Shown: one piece after another, positions 1 to 8,476 of the stretch
Layout: each line of letters begins with the position of its first letter
Numbering within the stretch: position 1 is the stretch's first letter
NCBI RefSeq assembly: GCF_003412465.1
Contig: NZ_QTJV01000017.1
Coordinates: forward strand, 81,589 to 145,588
Length of the DNA: 64,000 nucleotides
Reading direction: 5' to 3'
Source: Chitinophaga silvisoli
GTDB taxonomy: Bacteria > Bacteroidota > Bacteroidia > Chitinophagales > Chitinophagaceae
Made by a program: the position numbers and the translations under genes
The notes under the pieces: generated by a model
Told to the model about the DNA's origin: nothing
Database searches by the model: none
What the model saw: the letters and a program-made list of their open reading frames with translations, nothing else

Positions 1-232
1 GCTCGCTGCCAGCAGCTATTCCACATTTAAAATTGGAACAGGCTATGATTTTAACACAGCTCGCTGACCAGTAGTCATTCGACATTGGAAATTGGGACAA
101 GCTATGATTTAATACAGCTCGCTGACCAGTAGTCATTCCACATTGGAAATTGGGACAAGCTATGATTTAACACAGCTCGCTGCCAGCAATCACTCCACAT
201 TTGGTACTTTAAAGAAGGACGCACTTACTCCA
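1..232. repeat. 58-bp tandem repeat array
   Basis: Four unit starts (GCTCGCTG) occur at 1, 59, 117 and 175, giving an exact 58-bp period; the last unit is partial. Units differ by a few substitutions. The array runs off the left edge, so its true length is unknown. No ORF spans it and there are no unique spacers, so it is not a CRISPR array. Confidence 0.85.
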
Positions 233-540
233 AAGCATAGCCGGTGAGAGAGCCGTCATTCGATTTAAGACTTCTTTGATGGAGGCGAGCCATATTTAAA
301 GGACAGCCTCCCAGGAATAGTTATTCAAAACGGGTTAATAATAAAATCCGATAAAAGGCGAGCTATACCATAAAGCATAGCCCACCGGGTTTATTGTTTG
401 TTTATTCGCAACAGATGAAAGGCCAATCATGCCCGAAGGCATAATTCAAACCATTGGGGTTATAATAAATCAACTGGACGAAAAGAGGTTCAAGGCGAGC
501 TATACTATAAAGCATAGCCCACCAGGATTATTCACCTTAA
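233..540. repeat. Interspersed hairpin repeats with the GGCGAGC/AAGCATAGCC motif
   Basis: Two near-identical copies of a unit reading GGCGAGCTATAC then ATAAAGCATAGCCCACC lie near 354-392 and 491-530. Degenerate relatives lie near 231 and 283. Each unit can fold, because GGCGAGCTAT pairs imperfectly with ATAGCCCACC. Together with the 58-bp array this fills the first 593 bases; I see no gene there. Confidence 0.6.
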
Positions 541-593
541 ATTTGCTCTGATTAATAAATAACGCAGGCCGTCATAAAAGAAGTAGGAAATAA

Positions 594-854
594 TCACCTG
601 ATCCATACAATCTTTCCACCTTTGCTGGACTTATATGTCCCGCTGGCAGCATCATAATAATACGTACAGGTACCAAAGTGGTCAAACTGACATTCATAAT
701 CATATCCTTCTATACCTGCTTCTACATAAGCAGTACCATTCCAGTAATATTGAGTTTCCTCACGGTGATTCTTAGTGAAAGAGCTGGCAATAGCGGAGCC
801 GGTACCGATTACAACAGCCAGTGTCATTAACGAAAGTTTTAAATTTTGAGTCAT
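594..854 (-). CDS. Small exported DUF6520-like protein
   Basis: A protein of about 86 residues starting at the ATG at 854; an upstream TTG at 935 is possible but puts 27 residues ahead of the obvious signal sequence. Residues 1-24 form a signal peptide-like segment with a hydrophobic stretch (LMTLAVVIGTGSAIA). The mature part is rich in Tyr with two Cys, ending in a short basic tail. From memory this layout fits the small DUF6520 family, widespread in Bacteroidota and of unknown function. It stands alone, flanked by repeats on one side and the ADP-ribose cassette on the other. Confidence 0.6.
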   Translation of the reverse strand: MTQNLKLSLMTLAVVIGTGSAIASSFTKNHREETQYYWNGTAYVEAGIEGYDYECQFDHFGTCTYYYDAASGTYKSSKGGKIVWIR

Positions 855-1150
855 GGGTTTACATTTTGCGGGTGACAGGGTTAACAATACTGGGTACGTA
901 CTTTTTAAATATGGATGATCAAGGCCGTAAAACAATGAAACGAAGATATAATAGTCTGCTGCAACGCCGCCGCAGTTTTAGACAAGAATTTATTTTAACT
1001 TTTCATGTACCCCATTCAGTGCTAAAACGGAATAATATTGAGCTTTACGGCAAAATAGCTGCATCCGCCAGCCAACCAGATTTCAATTTCAATAAGTGTT
1101 TTTAATACACCTCAGCTCTAAAAATATTTTACTTTTTAAAAATATCTTTA

Positions 1151-1176
1151 TAGCTTTGCGTCAAAATAACACAAAG
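1151..1176 (+). promoter_or_regulatory. Promoter and overlapping operator dyad for the NrtR-like gene
   Basis: TAGCTTTG at 1151-1158 fits the Bacteroidota -7 box TAnnTTTG. It overlaps a 23-bp dyad at 1154-1176 with arms CTTTGCGT and ACACAAAG (7 of 8 positions symmetric, 7-base spacer). The start codon is at 1182. An operator on the -7 box just ahead of a regulator gene suggests autoregulation. The protein-site match is inferred. Confidence 0.5.
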
Positions 1177-1181
1177 ACCCC

Positions 1182-1853
1182 ATGCCATCATTCAGTAGCT
1201 ACAAAAACCCATCGCTGGCAGCAGATCTTGTTGTGTTTGGTTATCAACAGGGTATCCTCTCTATTCTGCTCCTGAACAGGAATACGGAGCCGTTTAAAGA
1301 TCAATGGGTACTGCCCGGTGCCTTCCTCCTTATGGAAGAACGCCTGCGCGATACCTGCGCCCGTGTACTGAAAACCAAACTAGGTATGGATGACCTGTAT
1401 CTGGAGCAACTCTGTACCTATGATGAGCCCAATCGTGACCCAAGAGGCCGCGCTATCGCAGTTGCCCACTATGCACTGGTAAATCCAGCCAGGTTTGCCA
1501 TCACCGCAGGGACCATGGCGAATGATGTGAAGTGGTTCAATGTGAAAGAGTTACCAGGTCTTGGCTTTGACCATGATCTCATTGCCGCAGATGCACTCAA
1601 AAGTTTGCAGCATAAAATCCTTCATTATCCTGTTGGGTTTGAGTTGCTCAATGACCTTTTTACTATGCCGGAACTACATGCACTGTATGAATGTATCCTG
1701 GATATCAGTATTGACAGGAGGAATTTTAGAAGGAAAATCCTGGATGCGGGGTATATTATTAGTACCGGTAAAAAAAGGGAAGGATTGCATAACAGGCACC
1801 CGGATCTGTATGAATTTAATAAGGAGCTGAAGAGTATTCATTTGAGTTTTTGA
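1182..1853 (+). CDS. NrtR-like Nudix-fold transcriptional regulator
   Basis: A 223-residue protein with an N-terminal Nudix fold (about 10-145) and a C-terminal winged helix (about 150-223) holding the NrtR-like FRRKI...GYI pattern. The Nudix box region (46-68) keeps G46 and E52 but lacks the paired catalytic Glu: Lys-Thr stands where the REUXEE motif should have its acids. That loss fits the regulatory NrtR group, which binds ADP-ribose or related ligands instead of hydrolysing them. It lies directly upstream of, and in the same direction as, four genes of ADP-ribose chemistry, so it is probably their ligand-responsive regulator. A dyad overlaps its own promoter. Confidence 0.85.
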   Translation: MPSFSSYKNPSLAADLVVFGYQQGILSILLLNRNTEPFKDQWVLPGAFLLMEERLRDTCARVLKTKLGMDDLYLEQLCTYDEPNRDPRGRAIAVAHYALVNPARFAITAGTMANDVKWFNVKELPGLGFDHDLIAADALKSLQHKILHYPVGFELLNDLFTMPELHALYECILDISIDRRNFRRKILDAGYIISTGKKREGLHNRHPDLYEFNKELKSIHLSF

Positions 1854-1912
1854 TCCGGGCAATTTTGAAAATACCCATTAGTTAATTCCTGCAATGCATT
1901 ATTCATCAAATC

Positions 1913-2002
1913 ATGAAACGCATACCACTATATAGACCCGTTGGCCTCAGAGAGCTGGCCCACAACACCCATTATAAAACAGACCCTTTCAAAATTTTAT
2001 AA
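1913..2002 (+). CDS. 29-residue ORF, possible remnant of a larger gene
   Basis: An ATG ORF ending two bases before the NADAR start codon, so translation of the two could be coupled. Its first half (IPLYRPVGLREL) looks like the beginning of a conserved uncharacterised bacterial protein starting with LYRPVG that I recall near NAD-related genes. The expected continuation is absent, which suggests an internal deletion. It could also be a true leader ORF or chance. This assignment is from memory and weak. Confidence 0.35.
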   Translation: MKRIPLYRPVGLRELAHNTHYKTDPFKIL

Positions 2003-2004
2003 AC

Positions 2005-2550
2005 ATGACTTACGATAATAACTGGCTCATCGCCCAAAAACCAACGCCAACTTTCTGCTTCTTCTGGGGCCACCAACCTTCCAAAGACGGCAGTATTACC
2101 AAATCCTGCTTTAGCCAGTGGTGGGTAGCACCTTTTACTGTCAATGAAAAGACTTATCCCACCGCTGAACACTGGATGATGGCAGGCAAAGCCACCCTGT
2201 TTGGCGATACCGAAATCGAGAAAAAGATCCTTGCCACCCCATCCCCTGCTGCGGTGAAAGCACTCGGTAGAAAAGTTGCCAATTTTGATCCTGCTAAGTG
2301 GGATGCAGCGAAAAGAGAGATCGTAACACAGGGGAACTTCCATAAGTTCTCCCAACATCCTGCACTGAAAGCATTCCTGTTGGCAACAGGCGAAGAAGTG
2401 ATTGTAGAAGCCAGTCCCATGGATAGGATATGGGGTATCGGGATGGCCGCTATTAATGAAAATGCCACACACCCTGAAAAGTGGAGAGGGCAGAATTTAC
2501 TAGGCTATGCATTGATGGAAGTAAGAGATCTGTTGCAAGCCCCAAATTAA
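2005..2550 (+). CDS. NADAR family N-glycosidase (YbiA-like)
   Basis: A 181-residue single-domain protein of normal NADAR/YbiA length. Family signatures are in order: FFWG at 19-22, YPTAEHWMM at 51-59, VEASPMDRIWGIG at 134-146 and WRGQNLLGYALMEVR at 160-174. NADAR proteins cleave N-glycosidic bonds; members act on riboflavin-pathway intermediates (YbiA) or remove ADP-ribose from guanine bases. Which substrate applies here cannot be read from sequence, but the neighbours (KptA, ADP-ribosylglycohydrolase, NrtR-like regulator) favour ADP-ribose chemistry. The next gene starts 6 bases after the stop. Confidence 0.88.
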   Translation: MTYDNNWLIAQKPTPTFCFFWGHQPSKDGSITKSCFSQWWVAPFTVNEKTYPTAEHWMMAGKATLFGDTEIEKKILATPSPAAVKALGRKVANFDPAKWDAAKREIVTQGNFHKFSQHPALKAFLLATGEEVIVEASPMDRIWGIGMAAINENATHPEKWRGQNLLGYALMEVRDLLQAPN

Positions 2551-2556
2551 AAACAC

Positions 2557-3087
2557 ATGAACCAAAAAGAAACATCCAAATTCCTCAGCCTGATCCTCCG
2601 CCACCAACCGGAGCTCATCGGACTGAAACTAGATAACAACGGCTGGGCTGATGTAGACACCCTACTCGCCCTCGCCGCACGCCGTAAACGCATCACCAGG
2701 GAAGAACTCGAAACCATCGTGGCCGAAAGTGACAAACAACGCTTTGCCTTCAACGAAGACCACTCTAAAATCAGGGCCAACCAGGGCCACTCCATCAAAG
2801 TAGACCTGGAACTCCCCATCACCACACCACCCGAGTTCCTCTTCCATGGTACCACCGGCGCTTTTGTATCCGACATTCTAAAAACCGGCATCCGGAAAAT
2901 GAGCCGCCAACACGTACACCTCAGTATCGACAAAGCCACCGCTACCAAAGTAGGCAGTCGCAGAGGCATCCCCGTCATCCTCACCATCCGGAGTGGTGAC
3001 ATGCACAGAGATGGCATCCCATTTTTTGTATCTGCCAATGGTGTATGGTTGACCGACCATGTGCCTGCTAAATATATTTCACAATGA
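2557..3087 (+). CDS. kptA: RNA 2'-phosphotransferase KptA/Tpt1
   Basis: A 176-residue protein of typical Tpt1/KptA length. Motifs are SKFLSLILRH (7-16, with Arg-His), IRANQGHS (72-79), FHGT (96-99), HVHLS (119-123), the basic SRRG (134-137) and ANGVWLT (160-166). The enzyme family transfers a 2'-phosphate from RNA to NAD+, giving ADP-ribose 1'',2''-cyclic phosphate and nicotinamide; some members ADP-ribosylate nucleic-acid ends. All key residues I know appear present, so it should be active. Its TGA overlaps the next ATG by 3 bases (ATGA), so the following ADP-ribosylglycohydrolase is translationally coupled. Confidence 0.93.
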   Translation: MNQKETSKFLSLILRHQPELIGLKLDNNGWADVDTLLALAARRKRITREELETIVAESDKQRFAFNEDHSKIRANQGHSIKVDLELPITTPPEFLFHGTTGAFVSDILKTGIRKMSRQHVHLSIDKATATKVGSRRGIPVILTIRSGDMHRDGIPFFVSANGVWLTDHVPAKYISQ

Positions 3088-4025
3088 CATCTCCCATCAA
3101 AGGTGCCCTCCTTGGTCTTGCCGTTGGCGATGCCCTTGGTGTACCTGTAGAATTTCAGTCACGCGACCTCCTCACCCGTTATCCCGTTACCAACATGCGG
3201 GAATACGGTACCCATGGCCAGCCGGCAGGTACCTGGTCCGACGATAGTTCGCTTACGTTCTGCCTTGCTGAAACCCTTGTAAAAGGCTATAGCCTCCAGG
3301 ACCTCGCCAACCGCTTTATCAACTGGCGCTATCATGCTTACTGGACGGCTCACGGCAAGGTCTTCGACGTAGGCAACGCTACCAATACCGCTATCCATTT
3401 TCTCTCTCAAGGCACACCGCCTATCGTGGCAGGCAGTACAGATGAAGACAGTAACGGCAATGGTTCACTCATGCGGATCCTGCCCCTCCTGTTTTATATC
3501 AGGGACTTTGATATCAATGATCGCTATCAGCATGTGCGGGATGTATCCAGTATGACCCACGGGCATATCCGTTCCATTGCCTGTTGCTTTATTTACCTGG
3601 AAGTTGCGCGTCATATTCTGAAAGGAGATCAACCTGCCGATGCGTACCTGACTGCGATTAGAGATGTGAATAAATACTTCAAAGAGAAGGATTTACTCAA
3701 CAAGACAGAACTTGAAATATTGGCACCTATACTTTCCGGCTCGCTGATCAATACACCTGTCAGCGAGATTCACGGTACCGGCTATGTGGTGCACACGCTT
3801 GAAGCTGCTATCTGGATCCTGGTCCATACAAAGACCTATGCTGATGCCGTATTGACTGCTGTCAATCTCGGCAATGACACAGATACCACCGCCGCTGTGG
3901 TTGGTGGACTTGCCGGCATGCACTACGGTTGGGAAGAAATTCCTGCCGAATGGTTAAACATTTTAGCAGGAAAGGATAGAATTGAAGAACTGATTGCTAA
4001 CTTGCAGGTCAAATTCAAGATCTAA
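3084..4025 (+). CDS. ADP-ribosylglycohydrolase (DraG/ARH fold)
   Basis: A 313-residue protein of usual family length. The all-helical ARH fold is shown by GALLGLAVGDALG near the N-terminus, the metal-binding GTWSDDSSLT at 49-58, NGNGSLMR at 124-131, a THGH motif at 158-161 and NLGNDTDTTAAVVGG at 261-275, whose Asp residues complete the two-metal centre. The family removes ADP-ribose from proteins, nucleic acids or small molecules. It overlaps kptA by 4 bases and its stop overlaps the next start by one base, so it is the core of a single operon. The substrate is not identifiable from sequence. Confidence 0.93.
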   Translation: MTSPIKGALLGLAVGDALGVPVEFQSRDLLTRYPVTNMREYGTHGQPAGTWSDDSSLTFCLAETLVKGYSLQDLANRFINWRYHAYWTAHGKVFDVGNATNTAIHFLSQGTPPIVAGSTDEDSNGNGSLMRILPLLFYIRDFDINDRYQHVRDVSSMTHGHIRSIACCFIYLEVARHILKGDQPADAYLTAIRDVNKYFKEKDLLNKTELEILAPILSGSLINTPVSEIHGTGYVVHTLEAAIWILVHTKTYADAVLTAVNLGNDTDTTAAVVGGLAGMHYGWEEIPAEWLNILAGKDRIEELIANLQVKFKI

Positions 4026-4756
4026 TGGCCCGAACGTTTGTAATTGGGGATATTCATGGCGCATTAAAAGCATTAGAACAACTGATAGGTCAACTCCTGT
4101 TGCAACCGTCGGACAAACTAATATTCCTTGGTGATTTTGTAGATGGATGGTCGCAATCCGCAGAGGTGGTTGAATACCTGATGGCTTTGCAACAGCAATA
4201 TGACTGCATCATCATCAAAGGGAATCATGATGCCTGGTGCGAACGTTGGCTGAATGGTGAAGATCCTGATCCTGTATGGTACAGGAATGGCGGGAAACAA
4301 ACCATTGCCAGTTACGAAAAGGTTTCTCCGGAACAACGCATGGTACACCTGGAATGGTATCAACGTCTTCGACTCTACCACATAGATGAGCAAAACAGGA
4401 TCTTCCTGCATGCAGGGTATGCAAGTATGCATGGTCCGGAGAAAGAGCATTACGATACTAATTTCTATTGGGACAGATCGCTGTGGGAAATGGCGCTGTG
4501 TATGGATAGGCGGATTCCAAAAGATTCAGTGCTCTACCCGAAAAGATTATTACTGTTTAAAGAGATTTTTATTGGCCATACGCCTACTATCAACTATGAC
4601 GTGACGGTGCCTATGAATGCATGTAATGTGTGGAATGTGGATACCGGCGCGGCTTTTATGGGAAGGATCTCAGCGATGGATATTGATACGAAAGAGTTTT
4701 GGCAGAGTGAGCCAGCGTATGTTTTTTATCCGGGAGAAAAAGGAAGAAATAAATAA
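4025..4756 (+). CDS. PPP-family metallophosphoesterase
   Basis: A 243-residue protein with the calcineurin-like metal-binding motifs of PPP phosphatases: GDIHG at 8-12, GDFVDGW at 36-42, GNHD at 66-69, then LHAGY and FIGHTPT in the second half. It resembles bacterial PrpA/ApaH-type enzymes acting on phosphoproteins or dinucleoside polyphosphates. The start overlaps the preceding stop by one base, making it the last gene of the ADP-ribose cassette. In that setting a role in removing a phosphate left by KptA or ARH chemistry (ADP-ribose phosphates, for example) is an attractive inference. Confidence 0.9.
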   Translation: MARTFVIGDIHGALKALEQLIGQLLLQPSDKLIFLGDFVDGWSQSAEVVEYLMALQQQYDCIIIKGNHDAWCERWLNGEDPDPVWYRNGGKQTIASYEKVSPEQRMVHLEWYQRLRLYHIDEQNRIFLHAGYASMHGPEKEHYDTNFYWDRSLWEMALCMDRRIPKDSVLYPKRLLLFKEIFIGHTPTINYDVTVPMNACNVWNVDTGAAFMGRISAMDIDTKEFWQSEPAYVFYPGEKGRNK

Positions 4757-4778
4757 GCAGATTGAAATTGTGATAAAA

Positions 4779-4882
4779 GAGCTTGTAGCAAAAGTAAATT
4801 TCCGGGATTTAATCCGGATGCAGATGGAGAGATTTCTATCATTGAAGGTTAAATGACATCAATTTACTTTTGATACAAGCTC
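4779..4882. repeat. Dispersed inverted-repeat element, copy A
   Basis: Terminal arms GAGCTTGTAGCAAAAGTAAA and its near-perfect complement at the far end (22 bp, one mismatch) enclose a 60-bp interior containing CCGGGATTTAAT and GATGGAGAGATTT. It lies between convergent genes and is followed by a T-run, so it probably serves as a bidirectional terminator. Four relatives occur at 21203, 29033, 32276 and 36036. Confidence 0.8.
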
Positions 4883-4907
4883 ATTTTTTTATTTAAACGT
4901 TGGGCAC

Positions 4908-5519
4908 TTATTTCATACCCATTTCTTTCTTTGCCAATGTCATATGCTCATCCTGCTGATCTTCCTGGTAGTAATACACAATCCCATCCTCCATTACAAT
5001 CCTGTTCTGCAAATCCTCATCACTTAAATAATTACATCCGTTGTACACCAGCCATGGATCCGCAATTTGCTTCCAGCCGTTCTTTGTAAATCCCCAGGTG
5101 CTCATCATATAAGTACAGCCATGCAAGGGAGCCTGGTATACGGAAATATCATCTCTGCCATCGCTGTTTAAATCCCCTTCATTGATGAGACGGATCTCTC
5201 CATAACCCGTTACCAGTGGCTTTATGTCGGGGTTGGAAAACCTAATCACATATTCATCCTGCCCTTCCTCTTCCATCGCCTTCCTGTACAAGACACCGAA
5301 TGCCTGGTCCAGGTTGCCGTCTCCATTAAAATCTCCGTCTATTTTGATCGTGTCCGGTACCACCTGCGGCGTTTCAGGGGGTGCAACTACTGTCATCACA
5401 CCTGTATCTACTTTCGCGGCTTGACCTAAAAAGGAGTCTGGAGTAGTATCAGCAGTTTTTCCCGGGGAATTGCACGAGACCAGCCCTGGAATAAGGATAA
5501 AAAGAAGGTTTTTATACAT
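4908..5519 (-). CDS. Lipoprotein with FG-GAP-like calcium-binding repeats
   Basis: A 203-residue protein whose signal peptide ends in the lipobox LVSC (Cys16). After a low-complexity Thr/Pro linker (20-55), two EF-hand-like loops of the FG-GAP/VCBS type appear: DFNGDGNLD near 63-71 and DLNSDGRDD near 115-125. The rest is not recognised. It should sit in the outer or inner membrane facing the periplasm. It is convergent with the metallophosphoesterase gene and divergent from the DinB-like gene 56 bases away. Function unknown. Confidence 0.75.
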   Translation of the reverse strand: MYKNLLFILIPGLVSCNSPGKTADTTPDSFLGQAAKVDTGVMTVVAPPETPQVVPDTIKIDGDFNGDGNLDQAFGVLYRKAMEEEGQDEYVIRFSNPDIKPLVTGYGEIRLINEGDLNSDGRDDISVYQAPLHGCTYMMSTWGFTKNGWKQIADPWLVYNGCNYLSDEDLQNRIVMEDGIVYYYQEDQQDEHMTLAKKEMGMK

Positions 5520-5575
5520 GGATTTAGCTTATTCCAACAAAAGTATTAATTTCATTTTGATAATACATAATACTT

Positions 5576-6022
5576 ATGTTCGCTACTACTTTGAAAACGC
5601 TTTTTCGCAGGGATCTTGAAAAATTGATCCAGGAACTTTCACTCTACACCAATGAAAGTAAGATCTGGTATATTGAAAAGGGCATCAGTAATAGTGCCGG
5701 GAATCTTGCATTGCACCTGGTAGGGAACCTGAATACTTACATTGGCTTGTACCTGGGCAATACGGGATATGTGCGTAACCGTGAGCTGGAGTTTTCACAA
5801 AAAGATGTGCCGAGAGCAACGCTGATTAAAATGGTTGAGGATACGATTGTAGTGATTGACAAAGTGATGGATGAGTTGACAGCGGAGCAGGTAGCTGCCT
5901 TATATCCGATTGAAATATTTGGTGGTCCTATCTATACAGAACATTTCCTGATGCACTTAAGCGGGCACCTGATGTACCACTTAGGCCAGGTAAATTATCA
6001 CAGGCGATTGCTGGATGCATGA
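5576..6022 (+). CDS. DinB/DUF1572 family protein
   Basis: A 148-residue four-helix protein. The metal-site histidines of the DinB fold are visible as LALHLVGNLN near 45-54 and the pair HLSGHLMYHLGQVNYHRR near the C-terminus. Families of this fold include thiol-dependent S-transferases and uncharacterised metal enzymes; DUF1572 members are common in Bacteroidota, usually in single genes as here. The exact reaction is unknown. Confidence 0.8.
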   Translation: MFATTLKTLFRRDLEKLIQELSLYTNESKIWYIEKGISNSAGNLALHLVGNLNTYIGLYLGNTGYVRNRELEFSQKDVPRATLIKMVEDTIVVIDKVMDELTAEQVAALYPIEIFGGPIYTEHFLMHLSGHLMYHLGQVNYHRRLLDA

Positions 6023-6199
6023 TTTTTCAGGTCATGCATTCCAGGAATTTCATTCTTTTTCAATGAAATAGCCTTCCCTCACTGCGCTCCACATATCACT
6101 GGAAACCCTTTTCCCGCAAACGTTTGCGTAAATTTATCTGTCTCTGTCTGATCACCTGCCAAACATTTCCATGTAAATTCAGGTAAAATAAATTCCCGT

Positions 6200-8434
6200 A
6201 TGAAAACACTTCTACTAGCGCTGCTATGTCTGGCAGGAGCTGGGCTCTCCTATGCGCAAACCCTGTATGTATCCCCCAGTGGATCTGCCTCGAACCCCGG
6301 CACCAGCATCAGTGCTCCTACTACACTTGCCAACGCACTGGCAACAGTCAGCGCAGGAAACACTATTTATTTAAGAGGAGGTACCTATAGTTTAAGCGCC
6401 CCCGTTATTATCACTGCAAGTAACAATGGTACATCTTCCGCGTACAAGAGTGTCGTTGCTTATACCGGCGAAACCCCGGTTTTAGATTTCTCCGCCATGG
6501 CGATTGCCGATGCCAACCGGGGTGTAATCCTGGATGGAGATTACTGGCATTGGACCGGCATCACCATCCAGGGTGCCGGCGACAATGGAATGCTCCTGGC
6601 GGGCAACAGCAACATCATTGAACGCTGTATCTTCAAAGGCAATCATGATAGCGGATTACAACTCAGCCGCTATGTGACATCAAACACTACCCTCGCTTCA
6701 TGGCCGACGAACAACACGATCCTGAACTGCGAGGCCTACGACAACCAGGATCCTGACAATGAAGATGCCGATGGCTTTGCAGCAAAGCTTACCTGCGGCA
6801 CAGGCAATGTATTCAATGGTTGTATCTCTCACAACAATATTGATGATGGATACGATCTCTATGCAAAATCAGAAACAGGCCCTATTGGTCCTGTGACACT
6901 CATCAATTGTATTGCTTATGGAAATGGTACGCTCAGCAGTGGCAATACTTCAGGTGATGGTGATAAGAATGGCTTTAAACTCGGAGGAGATGGGATTGCT
7001 GTGGCACACATTGTACGCCGTTGCGTGTCTTTCAACAATGGCCACCATGGTTTTACGGACAACAATAACCCTGGTGCGATGGAAGTGACAAACAATACCA
7101 GTTACAATAATGCTGCATCCAATTTCAATTTCCGTACGGGTAGTACCGCTACTTTCAAAAACAATCTATCTTACAATGCCGGTTCTTCTGATGCGACAAA
7201 TGGTACGGATGTAACGCCTACCAATGTTTGGTGGAAGAGTGGTGCCAGTTCTAACACAGGAGGATTGGTGGTCAGCAGTGCAGATTTTCAGAGCCTGTCA
7301 CTATCTGTGAGCAGGAACAGTGATGGGAGTCCGAACCTGGGTAACTTCCTGGCACTGGCATCCGGCAGTGATATGATTGACAAAGGTGTAGCTACGACAG
7401 GCATTACTTATTCAGGCACTGCACCTGATATCGGAGCCAGGGAATCAGGTGGCAGTACTAATCCATCTACTTATACGGTAAGTGTAACTGTATCTCCTGC
7501 TGCAGGAGGTACAGTTACACTGAGTCCGGGTGGTGGTACTTATACATCGGGAACCGTGGTCACGCTGACGGCCACACCTGCCAGCGGTTATACATTCAGT
7601 GGCTGGAGTGGTAGTGCCAGTGGGACTGCTACTACAACTACGGTAACGGTTAGCTCGAATCTTGCTGTTACGGCAAGTTTTAACAGCAGCAGTACGGGTG
7701 GAGGTTCTACCCTGCATATCGATGATGCGGCAGCTAGTACAGGTGGTTATTGCAGTGCTGATGGCAGCAGACAAAATACTTATTCCGGTGCCGATGGTGG
7801 GTATTACATCAACCTGAGCAACTCAGCAGCCAAAGGGGTGAATTATAGTGTGAGTGTGCCTGCTGCGGGGACCTATTCATTTGTATGGCGTTATTCAAAT
7901 GGCGGAGCAAACGTTTCTACGACGGCGAAGTTGTTAGTAAACGGAAGTACGGCAGTCCCCAGTGTGTCATTTCCTAAAACCAGCAGCTGGACAGCATGGA
8001 CGACTACGGCTGCGGTAACAGCTACCCTTGCAGCGGGTGTGAATACGATCAGGATTGAAACCCTTTCTTCTACAGAATTTGCCTTGATAGATTGGATGGA
8101 GGTAGCGGGTAATAGTCCTACCGCAGGGGCATGTGGTTCATCTGCTTTGTCAGCAAGATCTGTAGCGCCGAAACTGGAATTTACGCAGACGAAGATTTAT
8201 CCAAATCCGGCTACGCATACAGCGGCGATCAGTTTTTATAATGAGCAGGCGGATCGGGTGCAGATCAGGATGTATACATCAAACGGGCAGTTGGTTAAAA
8301 CGATTGCGGATAAGGAATTTCCGGCAGGGAGTAACCAGTTGGCAGTGGATGTGAGTCGCCTGCCACAGTCATTGTATTTAATAAAAATAGAAAACTCAGC
8401 CGGTAGTAATATCCTGAAACTGATTAAACAATAA
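6200..8434 (+). CDS. Secreted PL9-like pectate lyase with CBM and T9SS sorting domain
   Basis: A 744-residue exported enzyme. Residues 1-19 are a signal peptide. Residues 20-415 form a right-handed beta-helix resembling pectate lyase family 9: DADGFAAK (189-196) and DDGYD (215-219) supply calcium-binding Asp, and GFKLGG (258-263) carries the Lys expected to act as catalytic base. A divergent InlB B-repeat-like module (about 423-497, with SGYTFSGWSG) follows, then a CBM6/35-like carbohydrate-binding module (about 505-640) and a type A T9SS sorting domain (about 660-744, YPNPA start). Pectate or polygalacturonate is the likely substrate. No sus genes adjoin it. Confidence 0.88.
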   Translation: MKTLLLALLCLAGAGLSYAQTLYVSPSGSASNPGTSISAPTTLANALATVSAGNTIYLRGGTYSLSAPVIITASNNGTSSAYKSVVAYTGETPVLDFSAMAIADANRGVILDGDYWHWTGITIQGAGDNGMLLAGNSNIIERCIFKGNHDSGLQLSRYVTSNTTLASWPTNNTILNCEAYDNQDPDNEDADGFAAKLTCGTGNVFNGCISHNNIDDGYDLYAKSETGPIGPVTLINCIAYGNGTLSSGNTSGDGDKNGFKLGGDGIAVAHIVRRCVSFNNGHHGFTDNNNPGAMEVTNNTSYNNAASNFNFRTGSTATFKNNLSYNAGSSDATNGTDVTPTNVWWKSGASSNTGGLVVSSADFQSLSLSVSRNSDGSPNLGNFLALASGSDMIDKGVATTGITYSGTAPDIGARESGGSTNPSTYTVSVTVSPAAGGTVTLSPGGGTYTSGTVVTLTATPASGYTFSGWSGSASGTATTTTVTVSSNLAVTASFNSSSTGGGSTLHIDDAAASTGGYCSADGSRQNTYSGADGGYYINLSNSAAKGVNYSVSVPAAGTYSFVWRYSNGGANVSTTAKLLVNGSTAVPSVSFPKTSSWTAWTTTAAVTATLAAGVNTIRIETLSSTEFALIDWMEVAGNSPTAGACGSSALSARSVAPKLEFTQTKIYPNPATHTAAISFYNEQADRVQIRMYTSNGQLVKTIADKEFPAGSNQLAVDVSRLPQSLYLIKIENSAGSNILKLIKQ

Positions 8435-8442
8435 TTGAGATG

Positions 8443-8476
8443 CCTCGCCTGCTGCTGATTTTTGGCAGGGGCGAGG
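8443..8476 (+). terminator. Terminator-like hairpin after the pectate lyase gene
   Basis: CCTCGCC and GGCGAGG arms, extended by TGC/GCA with a bulge, are followed by a short T-rich stretch (GTTTA). It lies 9 bases after the stop codon and just before the satellite array. Confidence 0.5.

Noticed and set aside
1..232. Considered a CRISPR array
   Set aside because: The 58-bp units are contiguous and there are no unique spacers or cas genes.
821..1105. 94-residue plus-strand ORF
   Set aside because: Overlaps the DUF6520-like gene on the other strand and has no recognisable features; composition looks non-coding.
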